This document shows, piece by piece, positions 24,474 to 33,300 of a DNA stretch of 40,861 nucleotides (position 1 is the stretch's first letter; each line of letters opens with the position of its first letter). The DNA is taken from contig JAABTM010000009.1 in assembly GCA_011389855.1 (NCBI GenBank), positions 1 to 40,861 of the forward strand, written 5' to 3'. Source of the DNA: Desulfobacteraceae bacterium. Its GTDB lineage: Bacteria; Desulfobacterota; Desulfobacteria; Desulfobacterales; JAABSP01. The position numbers were made by a program, and so were the translations under genes. The notes under the pieces were generated by a model. The model was not told where the DNA came from and searched no databases. It saw only the letters and a program-made list of their open reading frames with translations.

Positions 24474-25211
24474 CGCCGGTTCCCCTTTTTTGCCTTTTTT
24501 CTTTGAGAACCGAAAAGGCGCATGGTGCTGCTGGCGATGTTTTTTGCCCCCCTTCCGCCGTTGCCATTCATGGTATTTTTCCATGTAAATCCGGACGGTG
24601 GCGATGGGATCAAGGGAAAGGCACCGGGCAAAGCTTTTGACAAACCCTTTGACGTAGACTTCCGGGGGCAAATCCGGAAAATTTTCGGTCTCTATATTTT
24701 CCAGGGTCGGGATGCGGATCCTGGTTTCCTCATAGATCCACTCCAGGGAGATATTCAGATTCTCCCGGATCTCCTTCAGGGTCTGGCCGCTGAAATCGGC
24801 GATGTCCGCCAGGGGCCGTTCTGCGGCGACGGGCCCGGTTTCCGCCGCATCCGGCCCAACCGCCTCCACGGGGGGAGGTTCGTCCTCCCGGGCGGCGATC
24901 TCCTCCGGCCGGGCCGGCGCCTCTTTTGCGAAAAGCCGCTGGAGACTCCGGTAGGCGGCTTCGATCCCGCCGATCATGTCCTGACGGCGCTTTTTTTCGA
25001 TGGCATAGCCCACCGGCGACGACATGGAGATCAGCTCGGGCGAATAGGCTTCCTTCAACCGCTGGTAGGCTTCGGTCACTTCGTCGGGCGTCGCATTGGT
25101 GGAGAGTTCCAGGGTCTCGAAATCCTTGTGATAGGCGCCCCGGTCGATCTCCCCCGCTCCGCCGTCTTCGTGGGATCCGTCGGCGTCGTTTTCATTTTCT
25201 CTGTAAAACAC
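24468..25211 (-). CDS. RodZ-like HTH protein with J-domain-like N-terminus
   Basis: 247 residues, GTG start with GGAG 8 nt upstream. The N-terminal region (about 27-100, YHKDFETLELSTNATPDEVT with later EAYSPELI) resembles a degenerate J domain lacking the HPD tripeptide. A Pro/Glu-rich linker follows. A RodZ/Xre-type helix-turn-helix lies at about 140-210 (LKEIRENLNISLEWIYEETR, IPTLENIE, LPPEVYVKGFVKSFARCL). Typical RodZ has a membrane helix and a periplasmic domain after this; here the protein ends in a strongly basic tail (RRKGGKKHR, KKKGKKGE) with no membrane helix. Roles in cell shape or in DNA binding are both possible. Confidence 0.75.
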   Translation of the reverse strand: MFYRENENDADGSHEDGGAGEIDRGAYHKDFETLELSTNATPDEVTEAYQRLKEAYSPELISMSSPVGYAIEKKRRQDMIGGIEAAYRSLQRLFAKEAPARPEEIAAREDEPPPVEAVGPDAAETGPVAAERPLADIADFSGQTLKEIRENLNISLEWIYEETRIRIPTLENIETENFPDLPPEVYVKGFVKSFARCLSLDPIATVRIYMEKYHEWQRRKGGKKHRQQHHAPFRFSKKKGKKGEPAL

Positions 25212-25314
25212 GTTATGCTCTCCGCATGGATAGGGTTCGACATTACGACATATCGGAATTCATCGCCCTATATAATGCGTTCCAACGATAAAATTCAAGA
25301 AAATAATTTGCCTT

Positions 25315-25363
25315 GGCCGGGGAAACCGACGATCCGTGGATAAAACGGGCCGATTCCCCGGCC
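25315..25363. other. GC-rich inverted repeat upstream of tRNA-Ala
   Basis: GGCCGGGGAA (25315-25324) and TTCCCCGGCC (25354-25363) are exact inverted repeats 29 bp apart, in the gap between the HTH gene and the tRNA promoter. No function is assigned. Confidence 0.5.
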
Positions 25364-25380
25364 GCCGATGAAAATCCTGT

Positions 25381-25409
25381 TGACAGGCCCCTTCGCTTTT
25401 GCTACAAAG
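25381..25409 (+). promoter_or_regulatory. Promoter of tRNA-Ala
   Basis: TTGACA (25381-25386), a 17-nt spacer and TACAAA (25404-25409), 15 bp before the tRNA. Confidence 0.75.
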
Positions 25410-25424
25410 ACTTCTGTTGACACG

Positions 25425-25499
25425 GGGCTGTAGCTCAGCTGGGAGAGCGCATGACTGGCAGTCATGAGGTCAGGGGTTCGATCCCCCTCAGCTCCACCA
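25425..25499 (+). tRNA. tRNA-Ala (anticodon GGC)
   Basis: Acceptor GGGGCTG pairs with CAGCTCC (one G-T). The anticodon arm CATGA-CTGGCAG-TCATG presents GGC, the T-arm is GGGG-TTCGAT-CCCC, and CCA is encoded. It reads GCC/GCU alanine codons. It is a single-gene transcript with its own promoter; its terminator is about 160 bp downstream because a repeat element lies in between. Confidence 0.95.
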
Positions 25500-25510
25500 A
25501 TCGAAGACCA

Positions 25511-25655
25511 AGAGCCTATCCGAAAATCGTAATTTTTGGTTCCAGGCAAGGCTGCGGCACTTTTTCAACCGGAGGAATAGTGGGACTATTTCGAGGATTG
25601 AGAAAGGGCGAGAACGCGGCATGGGGCCAAAAAGTGCGGTTTTCGGATAGGCTCT
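25511..25655. mobile_element. 145-bp MITE-like element with 16-bp terminal inverted repeats
   Basis: The ends AGAGCCTATCCGAAAA (25511-25526) and TTTTCGGATAGGCTCT (25640-25655) are perfect inverted repeats. The interior has no ORF with coding character. A related, shortened copy lies at 8273-8347. It has inserted between tRNA-Ala and its terminator. Confidence 0.8.
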
Positions 25656-25657
25656 AA

Positions 25658-25687
25658 AGGTTAGCCCTCCCGGCTAACCTTTTTTTA
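25658..25687 (+). terminator. Terminator of the tRNA-Ala transcript
   Basis: AGGTTAGCC-CTCCC-GGCTAACCT, a perfect 9-bp stem, followed by a T run. Confidence 0.9.
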
Positions 25688-25749
25688 TGGCATCCCACGG
25701 CCCGGGGATGGTCCCAACCCCCCGGGCCCAACCTTCCAGGGAGGCGCCC

Positions 25750-26082
25750 ATGACCCAGGACTGTATTTTCTGCAACATCGCCAACGGCAAAACGGACACC
25801 GAATTCCTCTACGAGGACGACCATCTGGTGGTGTTCCGGGACATCAAGCCCCATGCGCCCGTCCACCTGCTGATAGTCCCCAAACGGCACATCCGGAGCG
25901 TCAACGACCTGACGGACGACCACCGGTCCATCCTCGGCGATCTCTTCATGGCGGCCAGGGACATGGCCAAAAAGGAGGGCGTCGATAGATCGGGCTATAA
26001 GCTGCTGTTCAACGTCGAAAAAGGTGGAGGGCAGGTGATCTTCCACCTCCATCTCCACCTCATGGGCGGCTGGAAGCGGTAG
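25750..26082 (+). CDS. HIT family (Hint-type) nucleotide hydrolase
   Basis: 110 residues from the ATG at 25750, which has AGGGAGG about 6 nt upstream; a longer in-frame start at 25687 lies on the terminator T run and is rejected. The N-terminal CIFCNIANG (zinc-type cysteines C5 and C8) and the C-terminal histidine triad HLHLHLMGG (about 99-107) identify a Hint/PKCI-type protein. Such enzymes cleave AMP-lysine and related phosphoramidates. The preserved triad suggests an active enzyme. It is monocistronic and convergent with the acyl-CoA ligase gene. Confidence 0.93.
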   Translation: MTQDCIFCNIANGKTDTEFLYEDDHLVVFRDIKPHAPVHLLIVPKRHIRSVNDLTDDHRSILGDLFMAARDMAKKEGVDRSGYKLLFNVEKGGGQVIFHLHLHLMGGWKR

Positions 26083-26129
26083 CCGCGCCGTCGGTCAAAT
26101 CGACCCGAAGGGCCGCGGCCGCCGCCCGC

Positions 26130-27917
26130 TCACCGGTACAGGGCCGCGATCTCGTCCGCGTATTCCGCCTGGATCGCGTTCTTTTTGAGCTTCATGGTCG
26201 GGGTCATCATGGCGTTGTCGATGGTGAATTCGGGAACCACGACCACCTTTTTAATAGTCTCGAAGGAGGCGAACGCCTTGTTCTTCTCCGCCACCTCCGA
26301 TTCCACGAGGGCCTGGATCTTGGGGTGGCCGATAAGGTCGTCCACCGCGTTGAAGGAGATCCCCTCGGAACGGGCGTAATCGGCGACCGTTTCCGGGTCG
26401 AGGGTCACCACCGCGCTGAGGAATTTCCGTCCGTCCCCCACGACGAACACCTGGTGGAGGTATTTGGACATGGCCATCACCCCCTCGATGGCGGCCGGAG
26501 CGATGTTCTTGCCGCCCGCCGTGATGATCAGCTCCTTTTTCCGGCCGGTGATCCGGAGGAAATTCTCCTCGTCGATCTCCCCCAGGTCGCCGGTTCTGAG
26601 CCAGCCGTCCTCGGTGAAGGTCGCCTTTGTCTCCTCCGGCATTTTGTAGTAGGCGGGCATGACGTTGCGGCCCCGGAACTGGATCTCGCCGTCTTCGGCG
26701 ATCCGCTGCTCGATGCCGGGCCCCGGAGGTCCCACCCATCCGAACCGGTAGTTGTCCGGCCGGTTGAGGTTGGAAAACGACGTGTTTTCGGTCATGCCGA
26801 GCCCCTCAAGGACCAGGATGCCGGCGGCGTGAAAAAACCGCGCGATGTCCGGATTGATGGGCGCGGCCCCGCTGATGCACCACCGCACCCGTCCCCCCAG
26901 GGCGGCCCGGAGCTTGCGGAAGACGAGCCGGTCGGCCACTCCATACTGAAATTTGAGCAGGGGCGGAACGGGTCGGCCCGCCAGCTTTTCATCGCTGACA
27001 CGACGTCCCACCCGGCCGGCCCATCGGAAGATCTTGAGGGCCATCCCGCCTTTGGCCTCGGCCCCGGCCAGGACCCTGGCGTGAATTTTCTCGAAGATCC
27101 GGGGCACGCTGATGAACCAGTGGGGTTCGGCCGCCTTGAAATTCTCGATGAGGGTGTCCATGTCGCGGTTGAAGACGGTGGTGTTGCCGATCAGCGCGGC
27201 CGTGTAGACCGCGGTCCTGGCGAAAACGTGGGCCAGGGGGAGGAAAAGAAAGGTCGAGTCGCCGTCCCGGAAACCGCCGCAGCCCCGGCAGGACTGGGCC
27301 GTGAACGTGATATTATCGTGGGTCAGGATCACTCCCTTGGGCCGGCCGGTGGTGCCGGAGGTGTAGATGATCCCGGCCGGATCATGGGGATCCACCGCCG
27401 CGGTCCTTGCCGCCAGGTCGGCGTCGGACGTCCCGTCGCCCAGTTCAAGAAAATCCTCGAAAGACAGAACCCAGTCGTCTTCCGGCGGCGTTCCCTTGAA
27501 CAGGATCACCCGCCGGACCCGGGGAATCTCCTCCCGGATTGTCATCAACTTGGCCAACTGGGTTTCATCCTCGGCGAAGGCCAGGACGCTGTCGCTGTGG
27601 TCGATTATGTACCGGCAATCCCCGGCCAGGGTGGATTGATAAATGCCGACGGTGCAGGCGCCGATCCGGTTTATGCCGAAATCGGAGAGCGCCCACCGGT
27701 AGCTGGTGTAGCTGAGGATGACGACCTTGTCGTCTTTTTCGACGCCCAGGGCCATGAGGCTTTTGGCGACCTGGGCCGTCTGAGCATCGAAATCCGCCCA
27801 GGTCGCGGATTCCTTTTCGCCGCCTTCGGCAAACCACGAATAGGCGAGCCCCTCGGGGGACCGCGCGACGGTCTCCGCGAGCATTTCGTGAATGTTTCGA
27901 TAATCCCTGAATTCCAT
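26130..27917 (-). CDS. Long-chain acyl-CoA ligase (AMP-forming)
   Basis: 595 residues, full length for FadD15/Faa-type ligases. The AMP-binding P-loop is IIYTSGTTGRPKGVILTH (183-200). Further motifs are the adenylate-binding GLGMTEN segment, the DGWLRTGDLGEID hinge region and the ITGRKKELIITAGGKNIAP motif. The C-terminal MTPTMKLKKNAI carries the catalytic lysine. It activates long-chain fatty acids to acyl-CoA with ATP and CoA, feeding beta-oxidation or phospholipid synthesis. AAGGAG precedes the ATG. It is divergent from the chemosensory cluster, and no other fatty-acid gene is adjacent. Confidence 0.92.
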   Translation of the reverse strand: MEFRDYRNIHEMLAETVARSPEGLAYSWFAEGGEKESATWADFDAQTAQVAKSLMALGVEKDDKVVILSYTSYRWALSDFGINRIGACTVGIYQSTLAGDCRYIIDHSDSVLAFAEDETQLAKLMTIREEIPRVRRVILFKGTPPEDDWVLSFEDFLELGDGTSDADLAARTAAVDPHDPAGIIYTSGTTGRPKGVILTHDNITFTAQSCRGCGGFRDGDSTFLFLPLAHVFARTAVYTAALIGNTTVFNRDMDTLIENFKAAEPHWFISVPRIFEKIHARVLAGAEAKGGMALKIFRWAGRVGRRVSDEKLAGRPVPPLLKFQYGVADRLVFRKLRAALGGRVRWCISGAAPINPDIARFFHAAGILVLEGLGMTENTSFSNLNRPDNYRFGWVGPPGPGIEQRIAEDGEIQFRGRNVMPAYYKMPEETKATFTEDGWLRTGDLGEIDEENFLRITGRKKELIITAGGKNIAPAAIEGVMAMSKYLHQVFVVGDGRKFLSAVVTLDPETVADYARSEGISFNAVDDLIGHPKIQALVESEVAEKNKAFASFETIKKVVVVPEFTIDNAMMTPTMKLKKNAIQAEYADEIAALYR

Positions 27918-27986
27918 GTACCGCTCCTTTTTCGGTTGGGGTGGTTCCGCTCTCGGTTCAGCTTCCTCTATTACATGAGATCCCTG

Positions 27987-28015
27987 TTGCTGGCAATCTC
28001 AAAAACTGCTATGAA
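27987..28015 (+). promoter_or_regulatory. Candidate promoter of the chemosensory cluster
   Basis: TTGCTG (27987-27992), a 17-nt spacer and TATGAA (28010-28015). The predicted start near 28022 gives about 33 nt of leader before the ATG at 28055. Confidence 0.45.
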
Positions 28016-28054
28016 TTAACGTCTTGTATGACCCATAACCAATGGAACGCATCC

Positions 28055-30007
28055 ATGACCCATGATTCCCGCAGTGATCCGCCCATTCTGGTGGTGGAAG
28101 ACAATCCCTTCAGCCGCGAGCTGCTGAAGACGGTCCTGACCCGGCAAGGGTATGGCGTCGTCGAGGCCAAAAACGGCAAAGAGGCCCTTGAAGCCATCGG
28201 CGCCCGGTCCTTCCGGCTCATCTTCATGGACCTGCTTATGCCGGGGATGGACGGGTACGAGACCATCCGCCGAATCCGGCGCATGGGGGTCCGGACCCCC
28301 ATCATCATCGCCTCCTCCATGGACGACAAACAGGACCGCCTGCAATGCCTGGAGGCCGGGGGCGACGATTTTCTGCCCAAACCCATCGACCTGAAGGCGG
28401 TGGAGGCCCTGGTCAACCGATACGACCGGGTTAGGGCGGACGACGCGCCGGCGGCGGAACCGGCAACGCCCCAGGCCGATCCGGAGCGGTTTTCCGGGTT
28501 CTCGGCCATCCTGGTGGAAGAGGATCCGGCCCTGGCCGACCGGCGGGTCCAATTCCTGACGGCTCATCACCTCGAAGTAGTCCGGGTCCCGAGCGGAGAC
28601 AAGGCCCTGGAGGCCCTGGAAAACCGGTGGCGCAGGTTCGAGATCATCATCAGCAGCCTCTTCGCGCCGGGCATCGACGGGATGGGAATTTTGGCCCGGG
28701 TCAAACGGAACCGGCCCGAGCTTCTGGTCTTTATTTACGCGCCGGAATACGATAAGGACACCTTTCAGCTCGCCCTCCAGTTGGGGGCCGACGGCGTCAT
28801 GGCCGACGCCGATTTCGAGACGTCGATCCTGCAGGCCGTCGAATCGGCCGTGACCCGGGCCGGGCAGAAGGGCTCCCGGGTCCGGACCGCCTCCACGGCC
28901 CATCAGGTGCGCAAGGCCCAGGCCAACCTGATCCGCTACGGCTGCGGAACCGCCTGCGAGACCATCGACATCGCCTACTCGCCCCTCACCGACGCCGGCG
29001 GCGATCTGGCCTGCTGCCGGCGGTTCAACCTCTCCAACCGGTGCGGGATCTTTCTGGGGGACGTGTCGGGTCACAGCGTCATGAGTTCCTATCTTAGCGC
29101 CTTTTACCTGGGGGTGCTCACCGCCAACTGGAACCGGGCTCAGAAGCCCCATGACCTGCTCAGGACCATCAACCACGAGCTGAACGCCTCGGATTACCGC
29201 GAATACCACCTGTGCGCTTCCGCGCTGCTGTGGGACCGGAACCGCCGGCGGGTGGAAATCGGCACGGCCGGCAACCCCGGCGGGCTCCTGGCGCGGCCGA
29301 CCGCTGGAGGGGGCGTCGATATCCGGGAGCTGACCGGCGGCGGCATGTGCCTGGGGCTGCTCCCCCAGGACGACCTTTTCCATGAGGACGGATTCCGGTT
29401 CGAACCGGGAACCTATCTTTTCCTGTTCACCGACGGGTTGCCGGAATATACGATCCGGGCGGCCCTCGCCTCCGGCGGGATCAGGCTCGACAGGGAATCG
29501 ATCCACGGCCTGGGCCGGGAGATCATCGACTATGCGCTGAACCGGGAGACTCAGACCGACGACATTCTTTTGGTCACCCTCCGGGCGCCGGTCCGGCCCC
29601 CGGACATCGGCGACCACCGCGCCTTCAAATCGGGGTACGGCGAGGTGGACGACGCCTGCCGGTGGGCCGGGACGATCCTCGCCCCCCATGCGCCGCCGTT
29701 CGGCAAGGACCGGGAGTTCGTGATGCTGGCCCTCCGGGAGGCCCTGATCAACGCGGTTCAGCACGGGAACCGGCAGGCGCCGGGGGCCTATGTGGACGTT
29801 TCCATTTACCGCACGCCGGACCGCCTGCGCATCGACGTGTCCGACGAAGGCCCCGGCTTCGAGCTGCCCGAGCCGCCCCGGACCATCGACGCCGTGGACG
29901 CGCTCCAGAACAGGGGCCGCGGGTTGGCGGCCATGCAATCTATCGCGGATGAGGTCGCCGTCGCCGGGGGGACGGTGTCGCTCATTTTCGAAAAACACCT
30001 TTTGTAA
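28055..30007 (+). CDS. REC-REC-PP2C-HATPase response regulator (RsbU/RsbW-like)
   Basis: 650 residues from the ATG at 28055 (GGAAC 6 nt upstream; ATG at 28028 is an alternative). Domain 1 (about 10-125) is a receiver with E15/D16 and phospho-acceptor D59 in FMDLLMPGMDG. Domain 2 (about 148-270) is a second receiver in which the acceptor position is serine (SSLFAPGIDG, S201), so it cannot be phosphorylated normally. Domain 3 (about 305-510) is a SpoIIE/PP2C phosphatase with AGGD, GDVSGHS and FTDGLPEYT. Domain 4 (about 545-648) is an RsbW-like ATPase with ALREALINAVQHGN and DEGPGFELP. The phosphatase would dephosphorylate the STAS protein encoded next door, and the ATPase domain could re-phosphorylate it. 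Control by CheA through D59 is inferred. Confidence 0.88.
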   Translation: MTHDSRSDPPILVVEDNPFSRELLKTVLTRQGYGVVEAKNGKEALEAIGARSFRLIFMDLLMPGMDGYETIRRIRRMGVRTPIIIASSMDDKQDRLQCLEAGGDDFLPKPIDLKAVEALVNRYDRVRADDAPAAEPATPQADPERFSGFSAILVEEDPALADRRVQFLTAHHLEVVRVPSGDKALEALENRWRRFEIIISSLFAPGIDGMGILARVKRNRPELLVFIYAPEYDKDTFQLALQLGADGVMADADFETSILQAVESAVTRAGQKGSRVRTASTAHQVRKAQANLIRYGCGTACETIDIAYSPLTDAGGDLACCRRFNLSNRCGIFLGDVSGHSVMSSYLSAFYLGVLTANWNRAQKPHDLLRTINHELNASDYREYHLCASALLWDRNRRRVEIGTAGNPGGLLARPTAGGGVDIRELTGGGMCLGLLPQDDLFHEDGFRFEPGTYLFLFTDGLPEYTIRAALASGGIRLDRESIHGLGREIIDYALNRETQTDDILLVTLRAPVRPPDIGDHRAFKSGYGEVDDACRWAGTILAPHAPPFGKDREFVMLALREALINAVQHGNRQAPGAYVDVSIYRTPDRLRIDVSDEGPGFELPEPPRTIDAVDALQNRGRGLAAMQSIADEVAVAGGTVSLIFEKHLL

Positions 30008-30028
30008 CGCTTTTCTGGAGAAAACCAA

Positions 30029-30346
30029 ATGAAAACCCGAGTGGAAGACGATACCCTGTTCCTGATTCCCGAAACCGATCTAGTGGCCAGCCGCATCGAA
30101 TCCCTCCGCAATTTCTTTGTGGAACAGATGGCGGCCCATCCGGAAGCGGCGAAGGTGGTGCTGGATGTCCACGGGGTGGAGACCGTCGACTCCCTGGGCG
30201 TCAACCTGGTCGTAGGGCTCTACCGGGAGGCCGCGGGCGCGTCCAAGACCATCGAAATCGTGGGCGCCAACGAGAAGTTCATGAAAGTGGCCCGTTTTTT
30301 CCGTCTGCCCGCCATCTTCACCATCCATCAGGAGGCGGCCCCGTGA
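30029..30346 (+). CDS. STAS-domain anti-sigma factor antagonist
   Basis: 105 residues, a single STAS domain. The phosphorylation loop DSLGVNLVVG contains the expected serine (S55). TGGAGAA lies upstream of the ATG. It starts 21 bp after the PP2C gene and overlaps the cheA GTG by 4 bp. In partner switching, the unphosphorylated STAS protein sequesters an RsbW-type kinase; here the likely partners are the kinase and phosphatase domains of the neighbouring fusion protein. Placement between the PP2C gene and cheA argues that it belongs to the same signalling chain. Confidence 0.9.
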   Translation: MKTRVEDDTLFLIPETDLVASRIESLRNFFVEQMAAHPEAAKVVLDVHGVETVDSLGVNLVVGLYREAAGASKTIEIVGANEKFMKVARFFRLPAIFTIHQEAAP

Positions 30347-33300
30347 CCGATTTCGATGAACTCCTGCCCGCCTTTGTCGAGGAATCCCAGCAGCACCTTC
30401 AGGTCATCGAGCCGGATCTGCTGGCCCTGGAAAAGAGCGGAGAAAATGTCGATCCCGACACGGTCAACCGGATCTTCCGGGGCGTTCACAGCATCAAGGG
30501 GGCGTCGGGGTTTTTCGGGTTCCAGAACATCGGCCGCCTCAGCCACGTCATGGAAAACTCCCTCTCCCTGCTCCGGGACAACAAGATCCCCCTGACCACC
30601 CCGCTCATCGACGCCCTCCTGTCGGGGGTGGACGCCCTGAAAAGCATGCTGGAAGACATCTCCGGCAGCGAATCCTTCGACATCGACTCCGAGATCGCCT
30701 TTTTAAAGGGGCTCATCGACGAGAACGCCGAGGCCCCCAAAACCGTGGCCGTGTACAAAAAACCCGCCGATCACCAGACGACCGGGACCGTGCCCGCCCA
30801 GTTCCATGTCCCCCGGAGCGAAATCCGGCGGCTGGTGGAGGCCGGCCAGAACCTCTACGCGGTGAAGATCTACCTCAACGAGGATCTCCGGAAACGGGGC
30901 CGGACCCCTTACGATTTCATCAACAACATGGAGACCACCGGCGAGTTCATCGATTCTTTTCTCGATGTGGAAAGCGTCTCGGGCCTGTCGGACTGCCTGG
31001 AAAACGAACTGGCCTTCGATTTTCTCTTCGCCACGGACCTGACGCCGGGAACGATTCCCCATGCGCTGGATCTGCCGGGGGATCGGGTGACGGTGATCGA
31101 TTTGGGGGCGGTGGAGGGGAAAGAGGGGAAAGAAGGGACAGAGGGACAGAGGGACAGAGGGACAGAGGGACAGAGGGACAGAGGGACAAAGGCGGGAAAC
31201 GAGGGCGCGTCGGAGGTTCCGGGGAAAAAGGAACCGGAGGGGCGGGGGCGGGGGCGGGGGCGGGGGCATGTGCAGGCCGAGGAGAAGATCCGGGTGGGGG
31301 TCAATTTTCTCAACGAGCTGGTCAATCTGGCCGGGGAGCTGGTGCTGGGCCGCAACCAGTTGCTCCAGGCGGCCCTGCCGCTGGTCAAGTCGACGCCGGG
31401 GCTCAATCCCGTCCTCCAGCACATCAGCCGCGTCACCACCGAGATGCAGGAAAAGATCATGCAGATGCGGATGCAGCCCCTGGCGATCGTCTTCGACAAG
31501 TTCCAGCGGGTGGTCCGGGATCTGGCCAAAAAGCACTACAAGGAGATCCGGCTGGTCGCGTCCGGCGGCGACGTGGAGCTGGACAAGACCATCATCGAGG
31601 GGCTTTCGGATCCGTTGACCCACCTGGTGCGAAACGCCGTGGACCACGGCATCGAATCCCCCGGGGACCGGGAAAAGGCGGGCAAGCCGCGGTACGGGAC
31701 CATCACCCTCAAGGCGTTTCACCAGGGGGGACAGGTCCACCTGACCATCGTCGACGACGGCCGGGGCGTGGATCCCGATTTCGTGGCCGGGAAAGCCGTG
31801 GAAAAGGGGATCATCTCCCGGGAAGCGGCGGCCGGCATGAGCGCCAAGGACCGGACCCGCCTCATCTTCCGGCCGGGATTTTCCACGGCCAAGGAGATAA
31901 CCGACCTCAGCGGCCGGGGGGTGGGCATGGACGTGGTGCTGACCAACATCGAAGGCATGGGGGGGACCGCCGACCTCGAATCCGCCCCCGGCCAGGGCTC
32001 GACGGTCACCCTGGTGCTGCCCCTGACCCTGGCCATCGTGTCGGGGCTGATGATCGAATCGGGGGGCCAGTTCTTCATCCTCCCCGAGGTGGACATCGAC
32101 GAACTCGTCCGGGTCAAGCCCGACGAAATCGGAGAGCGGATCGACGCGGTCCGGAACGCCTGGGTCCTGCGGCTGAGGGACGTGCTCCTTCCCCTGGTGG
32201 ACCTCAACCGGCTCCTGGGGTTGACGGAACCCGGCGCCGGAACGGATCTGACCGACCGGGACGATCCCCTGCGGATCATCGTGGTCAAACAGGGCGGGAT
32301 CCGGTTCGGCCTGGTGGTGGACCGCATCGTCAACACCGAAGAGATCGTGGTCAAGCCCCTGCCCCGGTATCTCAAGCGGATGGCCTGTTTCTCCGGGGTC
32401 TCCATCCTGGGCAACGGCAAGGTCTCCCTGATCCTGGACGTGGCGGGCATCGTCAAAAAAACGGCCATCCGGCGGCTGGAAACCATCGACGAGGAGGCGG
32501 AGCGGGCCGGGGAACAGGAGGAAGGCGCGGTGGCGGCCGAGGTCCAGACCCTGCTCATCTTCGACAACGACACCCCGGAGCGGTTCGCCCTGCCCCTGGA
32601 ACTCATCAGCCGGATCGAGAAGGTCTCGGCGTCCCGCATCGAGCGGATCAAGGACAAGCAATTTCTCCAGTACCAGGGCGAAAAGCTCCGGCTGGTTTTT
32701 CTGGAGGATCATCTGCCGGTGACCCGGCCCGAGCGTTCCCCCGACGACACCATCGGCCTCATCGTCCCCAAGGGGATGGCCCATCCCATGGGGATCGTCT
32801 TCAAGGAAGTGATCAACACGGCCATGGCGGCCGTGGAACTGGACACCGCCAGCATCATGGCCCCGGGCCTGTTCGGCGCCGCGGTGATCGACGACCGGAT
32901 CACCCTTTTGCCCGACATGTACCGCCTCTTCGAGATGGCGGCCCCGGAGTGGTACCGCACCGAACAGGCGCCCGGCGGGGTGGAGAAGAAGGCGCCCCGG
33001 ATCCTCCTGGCCGAAGACACGCCGTTTTTCCGGATGGTGGAAAAGGACTACCTCGCCTCGGCCGGCTACGAGGTGCTGGCGGCGGAAAACGGCCGGCAGG
33101 CCCTCCAGATCCTGGAGGAGGAACCGGTGGATGCGGTGATTCTCGACATCGTCATGCCCAAGATGACCGGGTGGGAGGTCATCGCCGCCATCCGCTCCGA
33201 TCCCCGGCTGGAAAAGCTGCCGGTGATGGCGGTGACCTCCCTGGGCAACGAAGGGGATCTGTCGGTGGTGGAAAAAGGCTACGAGGCCGGATTCGACGAG

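Noticed and set aside
28016-30028. 670-codon frame opposite the PP2C gene
   Set aside because: Antisense shadow with no recognisable domain; the sense frame carries receiver, PP2C and ATPase motifs.
31133-31188. CRISPR array at the octamer tracts
   Set aside because: The units are 8 bp with no spacers and no cas genes nearby; they are simple tandem repeats.
30703-32784. Long open frame (693 codons) on the strand opposite cheA
   Set aside because: Shadow of a GC-rich gene; the sense frame encodes clear CheA motifs and the antisense product shows no domain or ribosome site.
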